Both the position numbers and the translations under genes were made by a program. 64,000 nucleotides of DNA from Candidatus Latescibacterota bacterium (lineage in GTDB: Bacteria; JAAXHH01): contig JAJEAN010000007.1 of NCBI GenBank assembly GCA_022822725.1, forward strand, positions 1,747,045-1,811,044, given 5' to 3'. Shown piece after piece: positions 24,340-33,233 of this stretch. A model generated the notes under the pieces. That model was not told where the DNA came from. It did not search any database and saw only the letters and a program-made list of their open reading frames with translations. Within the stretch, counting starts at the first letter, position 1. Every line of letters begins with the position of its first letter.

Positions 24340-26094
24340 CTAAGACAGGCTTCGCTGTGCCGTGCCGCGGGAGAAGTAGTTGGAACCCAGCAGGACGACG
24401 GACACGAGGAGCAGGAGCAGGACGGCGTAGGCCGCGGCGCTGCCGATGTTGAACTGGCGCAGGTGGGACAGGATCTCCATGGCGATGGGCCGGTTGTCGT
24501 ACACGTAGAGCAGTATGGAGGCCACGAATTCGCCCAGGGCGGTGACGAAGGCCAGCAACGTACCGGCGAGCACGCCCGGGCCGATGAGGGGCAGGGTGAC
24601 CCGGCGGAAGGCGTAGAACCACCCCGCGCCCAGGTTGCGCGCCGCCTCCTCCAGGGAGTCGTCCAGCTGTCTGAAGGCCGCCGAGGACGCCCGGAAGACG
24701 ATGGGCAGGTGGCGGACGAAGTACGCGATGGGCAGGAGCCAGAAGGAACCCACCAGCACCTGGCCGAAGCTGAAGGGCGTGCCCTGGCTGAAGGCGACGA
24801 TCAGGTTGATGGCCACCACCGTGCCCGGCAGGGCCCACGGCACCATCACGAGGGCATCGAGCAGCTTGCGGCCCCGGAACGTGCCCTTGACGACCAGGCA
24901 GGCCGCGGTGACGCCGAACGCCACGTCGGCCGCCGTGGAGACCACCGCCATGTTCAGGCTGTTGCGGATCGGTTCCCAGAAGGTGGGGTCCTGGAAAAGG
25001 CGGCCGTAGTTGTCCGATGTATATACCTGGGGCAGGATCTGGTGCGTCCAAGTGCCGTCCTGGACGAAGGACAGCAGGAGGATGGTCAGGTGGGGCAGCA
25101 GGAGCACGACCACCATGGCGATCCCGGCGGCGCCAGCGAGCAGGCGCGCCCACCGTCCCCGGATCTCGCGGCGGACGTTTGCCGTGCCCTTGGTGCTCAT
25201 GGCGTACTGCCGCCGCCCCTCGTAACGGCGCATCCAGAACAGAAAGGCGATGGAAAAAGCGGAGAGAACCACAGTCTGCGTGACGGCCATGGCCATGTCG
25301 CCGTTCAGCTTGGACGTGTAGATGTTCAGGCTGAGAAAGCGGAATCCGCCCGCGAAGATGAAAGGGGCGCTGAAGGAGTTCATGGACGTCATGAAGACCA
25401 GGAGCGTTGCGCCCACCATGGCGGGTGTGAGCAGGGGCAGGGTGACGGCCCGGAAGCTGAACCACGACGAGGCCCCCAGGCTGCGGGCCGCCTCCATGAC
25501 CGCGGGATCGATGCCCCTGAGCGCCGCCGAAGTGAAGAGGTAGAAGAAGACGTACATGGTGTAGCCGTGCACGAGCAGCACGGCCCACACCCCGTTCAGC
25601 GAAAAGGGCGGCCGCTCCAGGCCCAGGGCCGCCTGGATGAGGCGCGGAACCATGCCGCTTTCGCTGTAGAGAAACAGGAAGGCGAGTACGCCCACCAGGG
25701 GCGGGAGGACGATGGGCAGGATGGCCAGCGCGGAAAACACGGACCGGCCGGGAAACTCGTAGTGGGTGAAGATGAGGGCCAGGGGGACGCCGATGAGGGC
25801 CGACAGCAGCACGCTCCCCACGGAGACCATGACGCTGTTGAAGAGGCCTTCCATGTAGGACGGGCTGTCCGGATCGAAGAACTCCCCGTAGTTGCCGAAA
25901 CCGAACTGCCCGTCCCGGAACAGGCTTTCCCACAGGACGAGCGCGGCGGGATAGACGATGTAACCGAGCAGGATGAATCCCAGGGGGATGAAGACTAGAA
26001 CACGGGGTTGCCGGATAAGGGCGTACAGTGCGCGGGATTGCGGGATGATCGAATACAGGAAGCGGGGCTGCCGGCGGGTGGCTTGCAGGGTCAT
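24340..26094 (-). CDS. Two-domain ABC permease, ferric-iron type (FbpB-like)
   Basis: This 584-residue membrane protein consists of two fused permease halves, each with an EAA loop: MEAARSLGASSWFSFRAVTLPLLTPA near 205 and EEAARNLGAGWFYAFRRVTLPLIGPG near 495. About twelve transmembrane helices are visible. Fused permeases of this size are typical of FbpB/SfuB-type iron(III) and related thiamine or phosphonate importers. It is the last gene of an SBP-ATPase-permease operon; the ATPase stop is eight bases upstream. Confidence 0.9.
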   Translation of the reverse strand: MTLQATRRQPRFLYSIIPQSRALYALIRQPRVLVFIPLGFILLGYIVYPAALVLWESLFRDGQFGFGNYGEFFDPDSPSYMEGLFNSVMVSVGSVLLSALIGVPLALIFTHYEFPGRSVFSALAILPIVLPPLVGVLAFLFLYSESGMVPRLIQAALGLERPPFSLNGVWAVLLVHGYTMYVFFYLFTSAALRGIDPAVMEAARSLGASSWFSFRAVTLPLLTPAMVGATLLVFMTSMNSFSAPFIFAGGFRFLSLNIYTSKLNGDMAMAVTQTVVLSAFSIAFLFWMRRYEGRRQYAMSTKGTANVRREIRGRWARLLAGAAGIAMVVVLLLPHLTILLLSFVQDGTWTHQILPQVYTSDNYGRLFQDPTFWEPIRNSLNMAVVSTAADVAFGVTAACLVVKGTFRGRKLLDALVMVPWALPGTVVAINLIVAFSQGTPFSFGQVLVGSFWLLPIAYFVRHLPIVFRASSAAFRQLDDSLEEAARNLGAGWFYAFRRVTLPLIGPGVLAGTLLAFVTALGEFVASILLYVYDNRPIAMEILSHLRQFNIGSAAAYAVLLLLLVSVVLLGSNYFSRGTAQRSLS

Positions 26095-26102
26095 GGTCCG
26101 GT

Positions 26103-27257
26103 TCAGTCCTCGAGGATGATCGCCTGGTCGCCGGGGATACGGACGCGCACGGCATCACCGGGTTGACGCCCGGCCAACGGGCCTTCCGCGTTCTCCACGA
26201 CCTGGATGGAGACGCCTCCGGCATCGATGGTGAACTCGACCGTCGCGCCCTTGAAACGCCGTGTGGACACGACGCCGGCCACCGTGCCTTCCGTATCCTC
26301 GTCGGTCAACCGCGCGGCCTGGGGATGCAGGGCCAGGTATACGGTCCCGGCAGGAGCGGAGTCTTCGGCCGACGCGGATTCATCGGCCGGCGCGGATTCA
26401 TCGGCCGGCGCGGATTTATCGGCCGGCGCGGGCAGCGAAACCGACGAGGCGGTACCGGCAGGCGCGGACAAGGCGACGGCCAGTCCGCTCGCGTGGCGGA
26501 AAACCGTCCTGCCCCCGTCCGTCGTCAGCACGCCTTCCCAGAGGTTCATGTTGCCCATGAAGGAGGCCACGAACCGGTTGGCCGGCCTGCGGTAGATCGC
26601 GTCGGGGCGGTCCAGCTGCCGGCACTCGCCCTCCTCCATGACCGCGATCCGGTCGGAAACGGCCAGCGCCTCCTCCTGGTCGTGGGTGACGTAGATGGCC
26701 GTGATGCCCAGCTTGGTCTGCAACTCCCGGATCTGGTCCCGGGTTTCTTCCCGCAGCTTGGCGTCCAGATTGGACAGCGGCTCATCGAGCAGCAGCAGGT
26801 CGGGTTCGATGACCACGGCCCGTGCAAGCGCCACACGCTGTTGCTGCCCGCCGGAAAGCTGGGGCACAGGACGCTGTTCCAGGCCGGCCAGTCCCACCAG
26901 GTCGAGCGCACGTGCCACGCGGTCCGCAGTCTCGGCCGCAGCCACCTTCCGCGTGCGCAGGCCGAAGGCCACGTTCTCGAAGACGGTCATGTGGGGGAAG
27001 AGGGCGTAGTTCTGAAACACCATCCCGGTGTTACGCCGGTTGGCGGGCACGTGGGTGACGTCCTGGTCGTCGAAGAGCACGGTGCCGGAGGTGGGGAAGA
27101 TGAACCCGGCGATCATGCGGAGGATGGTCGTCTTGCCGCATCCGCTCGGTCCCAGCAGGCTGAAGAACTCGCCGTCGGCCACCGTCAGGCTGATGCCCTT
27201 CACGACCGGGGTGTCATCGAAGTGCTTGGTGAGGCGATTGAGGGTGACCTGGGCCAT
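26103..27257 (-). CDS. ABC importer ATPase (FbpC/PotA-like)
   Basis: This 384-residue ATPase has Walker A LGPSGCGKTT near 34-43, signature LSGGQQQRVALARA near 135-148, Walker B LLLLDEPLSNLD and the MalK/FbpC-style C-terminal regulatory OB domain (about 240-384). Within that domain, residues about 270-300 are an insertion of Ser-Ala-Pro-Ala-Asp hexapeptides from an 18-bp repeat, which is not part of the family. It lies between the solute-binding protein gene and the permease gene. Probable substrate is ferric iron or a related small ligand; this rests on gene order and the permease type. Confidence 0.9.
   Translation of the reverse strand: MAQVTLNRLTKHFDDTPVVKGISLTVADGEFFSLLGPSGCGKTTILRMIAGFIFPTSGTVLFDDQDVTHVPANRRNTGMVFQNYALFPHMTVFENVAFGLRTRKVAAAETADRVARALDLVGLAGLEQRPVPQLSGGQQQRVALARAVVIEPDLLLLDEPLSNLDAKLREETRDQIRELQTKLGITAIYVTHDQEEALAVSDRIAVMEEGECRQLDRPDAIYRRPANRFVASFMGNMNLWEGVLTTDGGRTVFRHASGLAVALSAPAGTASSVSLPAPADKSAPADESAPADESASAEDSAPAGTVYLALHPQAARLTDEDTEGTVAGVVSTRRFKGATVEFTIDAGGVSIQVVENAEGPLAGRQPGDAVRVRIPGDQAIILED
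26365..26436 (-). repeat. In-frame 18-bp repeat, four units
   Basis: Units beginning TCGGCCGGCGCGGATTCA start at 26365, 26383, 26401 and 26419. On the coding strand they encode a repeated SAPADE-type hexapeptide in the C-terminal domain of the ABC ATPase. Confidence 0.92.
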
Positions 27258-27305
27258 GGGCGGAGATCGGTGACGGAGCGCCGGGCGCGCGGCAGGAGAA
27301 AAACG

Positions 27306-28340
27306 CTATCCCCGGTCCTTGATGTTGTCGTCCCAGTACTTCATCCAGGTTCTGGACTGTTCGGAAAAAACCTTCCAATCGATGTCGAAGGGAGTAACGG
27401 AAAGATCGGCCATCCACGCGGGCAGGCGGTCTTTCGGGATATCGCCCCGGGTCGGGATCCGGTAGTACTCTGTGGCCTGCAGGACGGTGTGGTCCACATT
27501 GGTGACGAATTCGTAGAAAAGCCGGGCGTCGTCGGGGTTTTTACCGTTGGCGATCAGCGCGATGCCGTCGGTCAGTACGGGCGCGCCGCTACTCGGCACC
27601 ACGAAATCGAAGGGATAGCCGTACCGGTCCACCTGCAGCATGATGTCGCTCATCAGCCAGATGGACACCAGCCCTTCCTTCCGGGCGAGCTTCTGGAACA
27701 TCATGTTCGGATCGGCGGCATAGTCCTTGGTGTTGGCATCGAGCCGCGTGAGCCACTCGTACCCCGCTTCCGGGACCCGGGTATCCCGGTACGTGCGCCA
27801 GATCATCCCCGAGTAGACCGTCCGCATCGTGCCGGACGCGAGCGGGTACCGGATCACGATCAGGTCCCGCCACCGGGGGTCGAGGAGTTCGTCCCAGTCG
27901 CCGGGCGCCGTCTCTTTCGTGAGCTCGAGATTGTTGAAGGCGATGACCGGAATCAACTGGGCCGTGCCGTACCACCTGTCCTCTTCGTCCCTGAACTCGG
28001 GAAGCAGGGCGTCCGCCCAGGTCGGCCGGTAAGCACTCAGCAGACCCTCGTCGGCGGCCTGGATGAAATTGGTCGCCGGCGCGCCCCACCAGACGTCGCC
28101 CTGGGGATTGGTACGCTCCGAACGCACCCGGTCGAGCACGTCCTGCGAGCCCATGTCGAGCCAGCGGACGTCGATATCGGGATGAGCAGCCTCGAATAGC
28201 TTTTCGAACTCGGGCAGAATCGGCTTGCCGTGGGGTGAATAAACCGTCACGATCCGCCGGTCCGGATCACCGCCGCCACAGCCCCAGGCGAGGACGACCG
28301 TGCAGATGGCGACAACTGAAAAGCGCAGACCTGTCTTCAT
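27306..28340 (-). CDS. Extracellular solute-binding lipoprotein (FbpA-like)
   Basis: Starting at the ATG at 28340 (MKTGLRFSVVAICT), preceded by GAGGATCACA, gives 344 residues; an earlier in-frame start would add 33 residues in front of the signal. The lipobox VLAWGC places Cys21 as the acylated residue. The mature part is a class II-type periplasmic binding protein: VTVYSPHGKPILPEFEKLFEAAHPDIDV, GDVWWGAPATNFIQAADEGLL, LTDGIALIANGKNPDDARLFYEFV. It resembles the iron(III)/putrescine/thiamine cluster of family 1 and 6 binding proteins. As the first gene of the operon it would deliver ligand to the fused permease at 24340-26094. Confidence 0.9.
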   Translation of the reverse strand: MKTGLRFSVVAICTVVLAWGCGGGDPDRRIVTVYSPHGKPILPEFEKLFEAAHPDIDVRWLDMGSQDVLDRVRSERTNPQGDVWWGAPATNFIQAADEGLLSAYRPTWADALLPEFRDEEDRWYGTAQLIPVIAFNNLELTKETAPGDWDELLDPRWRDLIVIRYPLASGTMRTVYSGMIWRTYRDTRVPEAGYEWLTRLDANTKDYAADPNMMFQKLARKEGLVSIWLMSDIMLQVDRYGYPFDFVVPSSGAPVLTDGIALIANGKNPDDARLFYEFVTNVDHTVLQATEYYRIPTRGDIPKDRLPAWMADLSVTPFDIDWKVFSEQSRTWMKYWDDNIKDRG

Positions 28341-28529
28341 TGTGATCCTCTGAAATTCCTGGTGAACCCGCGTAACCTTCGTCGCGACGCGACTTTTTAT
28401 TAATCCGGTAAGCCCCGAAACGTGGGTAGAAATTACCATGACGGGCGTCGAGTGTCAACGCGGATTTATCGGAATGTCGGGGCGTGCGAGGCCGCGAAGG
28501 CACGGTTACGCCGGGTCCCGCAATCCAGG

Positions 28530-29312
28530 TCAGGCAAGCTGAAGCACCACCGCTTTCGGCCCCTTAATGTCCCCGCAGTAAATCCCGTCAAAAACCGAAT
28601 CGGGCACGGCCGCGACGATGCGTCGGGCCAGGTCCAGGCTTTCCTCGTCGCCAGCACAGGACAGATACAGCGAAAGGGGCACGGAATCCGGGAAGGCCCG
28701 GCGGTAGGCATCGGGATGACTGACCACCCCGGCAATCACCTCTGGCGTCACCGGCGTGTCCGGTCCCAGTCCTGTCAGCTTCGCCACGAGCTCCGGCCGG
28801 TGCACCTGCCGCTCGTCCAGCGGGATGCCGACGGACTTCAGGCTGGCGACGACCACGCCCCGTGTCGTCTCCGCCGGCACCACGGGCTCATGGTTCCCGG
28901 GCGCCTTGAAAAGCCGGGCACGGGCGCCGTCGGCCTTTATGAGCAGCAATTCGGGCGCGCATACCTCCCGCAATTGCTCCAACTCCTCCGCGTCCAGCCC
29001 CTTGAGCTTGTCGGGCCGGGGGCGGGCACCCAGGACGGTCACGTGGCGGCGCGTTTTCAATGCAGGAGGAACGAGCGCCGGCCAGTCCGGCGTTTCGCCG
29101 GTCACGTAGAACCCGCGCGTCTGCTTCGACGTCGGCGGATGCAGGTGCGTCGTGGACGTCGTGATGACGGCGTAGCCCCGGTCGACGGCCTCGCCGGCCA
29201 GCCGATACATCAGCGTGGCCTTGCCACCGCTGCCGACGATGGCCACGGCGTCCCCCCGGCGAATCCCGAGCGTGTCGAGAAACGGCGTCTCCGGCGAGGG
29301 TCGGCTCACCAT
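28530..29312 (-). CDS. YqeC family protein (selenium-dependent hydroxylase accessory)
   Basis: This 260-residue protein matches the YqeC family, named for selenium-dependent molybdenum hydroxylase maturation. The P-loop-like VGSGGKATLMYRLAGEA (26-42) has Ala where the family usually has Thr or Ser after Lys. TTSTTHLHPP, LLIKADGARARLFKAPGNHEPVVP and the C-terminal PKAVVLQLA are conserved family blocks. No molybdenum hydroxylase, selenophosphate or moco gene lies in the window, so it is a lone member. The first 20 residues are encoded by a 65-bp unit repeated upstream, which makes the true start less certain; the ATG at 29312 is the first in frame. Confidence 0.8.
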   Translation of the reverse strand: MVSRPSPETPFLDTLGIRRGDAVAIVGSGGKATLMYRLAGEAVDRGYAVITTSTTHLHPPTSKQTRGFYVTGETPDWPALVPPALKTRRHVTVLGARPRPDKLKGLDAEELEQLREVCAPELLLIKADGARARLFKAPGNHEPVVPAETTRGVVVASLKSVGIPLDERQVHRPELVAKLTGLGPDTPVTPEVIAGVVSHPDAYRRAFPDSVPLSLYLSCAGDEESLDLARRIVAAVPDSVFDGIYCGDIKGPKAVVLQLA

Positions 29313-29451
29313 CCACCTCGCGGATCAATGTGAAGCGTGTCGAGAAAGGGCGTCTCAGGTGAGGGTCGGCTCACCATTCACCTCGCGGATCAATGTGAAG
29401 CGCGTCAAGAAACGGTGTCTCCGGCGAATTACCGCTCACCACTCGCTCCCC
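29270..29451. repeat. 65-bp tandem repeat spanning the yqeC-like start
   Basis: Three units begin at 29270, 29335 and 29400. The first lies inside the start of the YqeC-family gene; the other two fill the gap to the rhomboid gene and would encode almost the same N-terminal peptide (VSRPSPETPFLDTL) followed by stops. This looks like tandem duplication of a gene 5' end. Confidence 0.92.
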
Positions 29452-30158
29452 GGGCTGATATGGATCGTCCGGGGCCGCCGCTGCAGGAAGCGCCGCACGA
29501 GGACCATCCCCACGAGGAATCCCCCGATATGGGCGTACCAGGCCACGCCGTCGCTGCCGATGCCCAGGATCTGACGCAGGAACCAGATCCCGAGTACGAT
29601 GATCGCGGGCACGTGGATGATCTGGATGAAGATGAACAGCAGGATGAAGGTCTTGATGTAGGCCCGGGGATACAGGATGAAGTAGGCGCCCAGGACGCCC
29701 GCGATCGCCCCGCTGGCGCCGATCATGGGGATGGCGGAATCGGGCTCGGATACTACGTGTACCAGGGTGGCGCACAGGCCGGTCAGGATGTAGAAGAGCA
29801 GGTAGCGGCCCGCCCCCATGGCGCTTTCCACGCTGTTGCCGAAGATCCACAGGTAGAGCATGTTGCCGGCGAGATGCATGAAGCCCCCGTGGACGAACAT
29901 GGCCGTAAAAAGAGTCAGGGGGAAGGGCACGAGGGCGACCGGGTAGAGCAGGGACGTGCCCGGGATGGGAATCTCTTCCCGTTCGACGAAATGGGTCAGT
30001 TCGTAGGGGATGGCCGCGGTCTTGAAGATGAAGATCTGTTCGCCCACCGGTCCCAGCACGAACTGGAACAGGAAAACGGCCACGTTGGCCGCGAGCAGCC
30101 CGTAGGTGATCACCGGACGGGCGAAAGACGGGCTTTCAGCCTGGAGAGGTAGGAGCAT
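29436..30158 (-). CDS. Rhomboid family intramembrane serine protease
   Basis: This 240-residue membrane protein has six to seven hydrophobic helices. The catalytic Ser is in GASGAIAG (about 145-152) and the catalytic His in YAHIGGFLVG (about 206-215). HGGFMHLAGNMLYLWIFG is the conserved helix-2 segment. Rhomboids cut transmembrane substrates within the bilayer. The ATG at 30158 (MLLPLQAESPSFARPVITYG) is chosen; the extra N-terminal codons upstream come from a 15-bp repeat and encode only GPLPAGP units. The gene lies downstream of uvrB on the same strand, about 97 bases away. Confidence 0.92.
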   Translation of the reverse strand: MLLPLQAESPSFARPVITYGLLAANVAVFLFQFVLGPVGEQIFIFKTAAIPYELTHFVEREEIPIPGTSLLYPVALVPFPLTLFTAMFVHGGFMHLAGNMLYLWIFGNSVESAMGAGRYLLFYILTGLCATLVHVVSEPDSAIPMIGASGAIAGVLGAYFILYPRAYIKTFILLFIFIQIIHVPAIIVLGIWFLRQILGIGSDGVAWYAHIGGFLVGMVLVRRFLQRRPRTIHISPGSEW

Positions 30159-30200
30159 GGGATGGTGGACGGGTCCCGGCCGGCCCGGCAAGGAGTGAAC

Positions 30201-30253
30201 CGGCCCGGCAGGCAACGGCCCGGCAGGCAACGGCCCGGTAGGCAACGGCCCGT
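30201..30253. repeat. 15-bp tandem repeat, four copies
   Basis: The unit CGGCCCGGCAGGCAA starts at 30201, 30216, 30231 and 30246 (the last partial). It lies between the uvrB stop and the rhomboid start and could be read in frame into the rhomboid N-terminus, which is judged unlikely. Confidence 0.9.
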
Positions 30254-30254
30254 C

Positions 30255-32237
30255 TCATTTGGTGGGTTGGGACTCCAGCCGGTTGATTTCGTCGCGCAGC
30301 CTGGCCGCCTTCTCGAACTCCAGGTTGGCGGCGGCCTCGTACATGGCTTGCTTGAGTTCCTCCACGACGGTGATCTGGTCCATCTTCGCGATGGTATTCA
30401 GGATCGGCATGTCGTCGTCCACGGCTTTCACGTCGGCCACGGCCGTGGTCTTGATAATCTCCTCGATGGACTTGTACACGGTCTCGGGCTCGATCCCGTT
30501 CAGTTCGTTGAACTCCTGCTGCAGCACCCTCCGGCGGTTCGTCTCCTCCATGGCCCGCCGCATGGAGTCGGTGATGTTGTCGGCGTAGAAGATCACCTCG
30601 CCGCGCACGTTCCGCGCCGCCCGTCCCGCGGTCTGGATGAGCGAACGTTCCGACCGCAGGAACCCCTCCTTGTCCGCGTCCAGGATGGCGACCAGGGAAA
30701 CCTCGGGCAGGTCGAGCCCCTCGCGGAGGAGGTTGATGCCTACGAGGACGTCGAACTTGCCGAGGCGCAGGTCGCGCAGGATCTCGACGCGCTCGATGGA
30801 ATCGATGGTGGAATGAAGGTAGCGCACCCGCACGTTCAGCTGCCTGAGATAGTCGGTCAGGTCCTCGGCCATCCGCTTGGTCAGCGTCGTCACGAGCACC
30901 CGCTCCTGCCGGTCCGCGCGCTCCCTGATCCGGGTCAGGAGATCGTCCATCTGGTTTTCCACGGGCTGCACGGTGATCTCGGGGTCCATCAGCCCGGTCG
31001 GCCGGATGATCTGCTCGACCACGACGCCCTGGCACTGGCTCAGTTCGTAATCGGCCGGCGTGGCGGACACGTAGATCACCTGGTTGACCATCGTCTCGAA
31101 CTCCTCGAAAGTCAGGGGCCGGTTGTCGAGCGCCGACGGCAGCCGGAATCCGTGCTCCACCAGCGTGGTCTTCCGCGACCGGTCGCCGTTGTACATGGCC
31201 CGGAGCTGGGGCAGGGAGACGTGAGACTCGTCGATGACCAGCAGGAAGTCATTGGGGAAGAAGTCGAACAGGCAGAAGGGGCGGTCACCGGGCGACCGGC
31301 CCGAAAGGTGCATGGAGTAGTTCTCGATGCCGGCGCAGAACCCGATCTCCCGCATCATCTCCAGGTCGAAGCGCGTACGCTGTTCCAGCCGCTGGGCCTC
31401 GAGGAGCTTGTTCTCGTCGTACAGCACCCGAAGGCGCTCGTCCAGTTCTTCCTCGATGGCCTTCATGGCCTGGTCCAGGCGCGGCGCCGTGGTGACGAAG
31501 TGGCGCGCCGGGTAGATGGCGATGCGGTCCCGCTCGGCCAGGACTTCGCCGGTGAGGGGATCGAACTCGGTGATGCGGTCGACCTCGTCGCCGAACATCT
31601 CGATGCGGATGCCCTTCTCCTGGTCCGCGGGCAGGATGTCGAGGGTGTCGCCGCGCACGCGGAACGTGCCCCGCGCGAAATCGTAGTCGTTCCGGTTGTA
31701 ATGCATGTCGATCAGCTTGCGCATGATCTCGTCCCGCTCATACGCCTCGCCCCGGTCCACGAGGAGGATGAATTCCTTCCACTCGTCGGGGGACCCCAGG
31801 CTGTAGATCGAAGATACGGAGGCGACGATCACCACGTCCCGCCGTTCCAGCAGCGCGCTCGTCGCCCGCAGCCGGAGCTTGTCCAGGTCCTCGTTGACGG
31901 ACGAATCCTTCTCGATATAGGTATCCGTCACCGGCATGTACGCTTCCGGCTGGTAGTAGTCGTAGTAGCTGATGAAGTATTCGACGGCGTTCTTCGGGAA
32001 GAACCCCTTGAACTCGCCGTAAAGCTGGGCGGCCAGGGTCTTGTTCGGCGAGATGACCAGGGTCGGCTTCTGCAACTCGGCGATGACCTGGGCCATGGTG
32101 TAGGTCTTGCCGCTGCCCGTGATGCCGAGAAGGCACTGGTGCCTGTCTCCCCTGTGCACACCCTGGACGAGTTCCTCGATCGCCCTGGGCTGGTCACCCC
32201 TGGGTTCGTAATCGGAGACGACGGTGAAGGGAGGCAT
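30255..32237 (-). CDS. uvrB: Excinuclease ABC subunit B
   Basis: This 660-residue DNA-repair helicase-like subunit loads onto damage with UvrA and recruits UvrC. The start is the ATG at 32237 ([23 protein letters not shown]), which matches the family N-terminus. Walker A GITGSGKT lies at 38-45, the beta-hairpin segment [20 protein letters not shown] near 93-112, Walker B-type VIDESH near 330, motif [11 protein letters not shown] near 535 and a C-terminal UVR motif ([15 protein letters not shown]) for UvrC contact. Length is normal. The gene is divergent from an SDR gene with about 106 bases between. Confidence 0.98.
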   Translation of the reverse strand: MPPFTVVSDYEPRGDQPRAIEELVQGVHRGDRHQCLLGITGSGKTYTMAQVIAELQKPTLVISPNKTLAAQLYGEFKGFFPKNAVEYFISYYDYYQPEAYMPVTDTYIEKDSSVNEDLDKLRLRATSALLERRDVVIVASVSSIYSLGSPDEWKEFILLVDRGEAYERDEIMRKLIDMHYNRNDYDFARGTFRVRGDTLDILPADQEKGIRIEMFGDEVDRITEFDPLTGEVLAERDRIAIYPARHFVTTAPRLDQAMKAIEEELDERLRVLYDENKLLEAQRLEQRTRFDLEMMREIGFCAGIENYSMHLSGRSPGDRPFCLFDFFPNDFLLVIDESHVSLPQLRAMYNGDRSRKTTLVEHGFRLPSALDNRPLTFEEFETMVNQVIYVSATPADYELSQCQGVVVEQIIRPTGLMDPEITVQPVENQMDDLLTRIRERADRQERVLVTTLTKRMAEDLTDYLRQLNVRVRYLHSTIDSIERVEILRDLRLGKFDVLVGINLLREGLDLPEVSLVAILDADKEGFLRSERSLIQTAGRAARNVRGEVIFYADNITDSMRRAMEETNRRRVLQQEFNELNGIEPETVYKSIEEIIKTTAVADVKAVDDDMPILNTIAKMDQITVVEELKQAMYEAAANLEFEKAARLRDEINRLESQPTK

Positions 32238-32343
32238 TCGAAAGTCCGTCGAGGTAACTGGCCGTAATTTCGACTGGATAAAAAGGCGCAACGACCTTTA
32301 TAATATAAGCCGAAGAAGCCTCAAACGCAAAGGGGGAGTGGCC

Positions 32344-33171
32344 ATGTCTCATCCATTATTCGACCTGAGCGGACGCGTAGCCCTGGTCTCCGGTGCGGCC
32401 GCCGGCATGGGCAGGGCGACGTCCATCGCCTATGCCGAGGCGGGCGCGGATCTCATGCTGGCCGATATCAATGAAGAAGGCATGAAGGATACGGCCCGTG
32501 AGATCGAGCGCCTGGGCCGCCGCGTCGAACCGGTGGTGTGCGACGTCTCCAACGGCGCGCAGATCCGGGCGATGTTCACGAAGCTGGACGAAGCCTACGG
32601 ACGCCTCGACGTGCTGGCCAATATCGCCGGGGAGGGCGGTATCAACCAACTGCCGCTTGAAATCACGGAAGCCGGACTCATTCAGACCCTGAACACCCTG
32701 GTCGTCGGAAGGTATGTCTGCTGCCAGGAAGGCGCGAAGCGCATGATAAAGGCCGGGCGGGGCAGCATCATCAACATCGTGTCCATCGCCGGGCTGTCGG
32801 CCCTCGGCCGAGGCCACATGTCCTACAGCATCGCCATGGGCGGCGTGGCCCAGATGACGCGGGAGATGAGCATCGAGTGGAGCAGCAAGGGCGTGCGCGT
32901 CAACGCCATCGTATGCGCCCAGATCATGAACGAAGGCCTGCGAAAACGCATCGACGCCGACGCCAAGCTGGGGGACACCTACCTGCGGGGCATCCCCATC
33001 GGCCGACTGGGTAAATCGGAAGACATCCAGGGGCTCGCCATCTTCCTCGCCTCCGACGCCTCCAGCTGGGTCACCGGAGCGCTGATGCCGCTGGACGGCG
33101 GCAACACGGCCAAGAATGCGGGCGGGTCGCACCCGGGCCAGCCCAATGCGCCGGATGAGCAGAAGTATTGA
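32344..33171 (+). CDS. SDR-family protein lacking the catalytic lysine
   Basis: This 275-residue protein has the classical short-chain dehydrogenase fold: cofactor motif SGAAAGMGRA (16-25), acidic Asp41 that favours NAD(H), NIAG (93-96), Ser147 and Tyr161. The YxxxK motif reads YSIAM, so the Lys that lowers the tyrosine pKa is Met165; the codons are unambiguous. The protein may be inactive as a dehydrogenase, or use another proton relay. The C-terminal MPLDGGNTAKNAGG is typical. The start ATG follows AAAGGGGGAGTGGCC; upstream in-frame codons are non-homologous. A TATAAT at 32299-32304 could be its -10 element. Confidence 0.85.
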   Translation: MSHPLFDLSGRVALVSGAAAGMGRATSIAYAEAGADLMLADINEEGMKDTAREIERLGRRVEPVVCDVSNGAQIRAMFTKLDEAYGRLDVLANIAGEGGINQLPLEITEAGLIQTLNTLVVGRYVCCQEGAKRMIKAGRGSIINIVSIAGLSALGRGHMSYSIAMGGVAQMTREMSIEWSSKGVRVNAIVCAQIMNEGLRKRIDADAKLGDTYLRGIPIGRLGKSEDIQGLAIFLASDASSWVTGALMPLDGGNTAKNAGGSHPGQPNAPDEQKY

Positions 33172-33233
33172 GCGGGGACCGAAGTTGGAGATGAACGAAG
33201 CGCAGTCGATCTGGTGATGATTTCATCGCCTAG

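Noticed and set aside
24304-28199. Very long plus-strand frames of 560 to 680 codons
   Set aside because: They mirror the FbpABC-like genes on the minus strand and encode only compositionally biased sequence without any fold signature.
33172-33233. Hairpin GGTGAT-GATTTC-ATCGCC between convergent genes as a terminator
   Set aside because: The stem is short with a wobble pair and no T tract follows on either strand.
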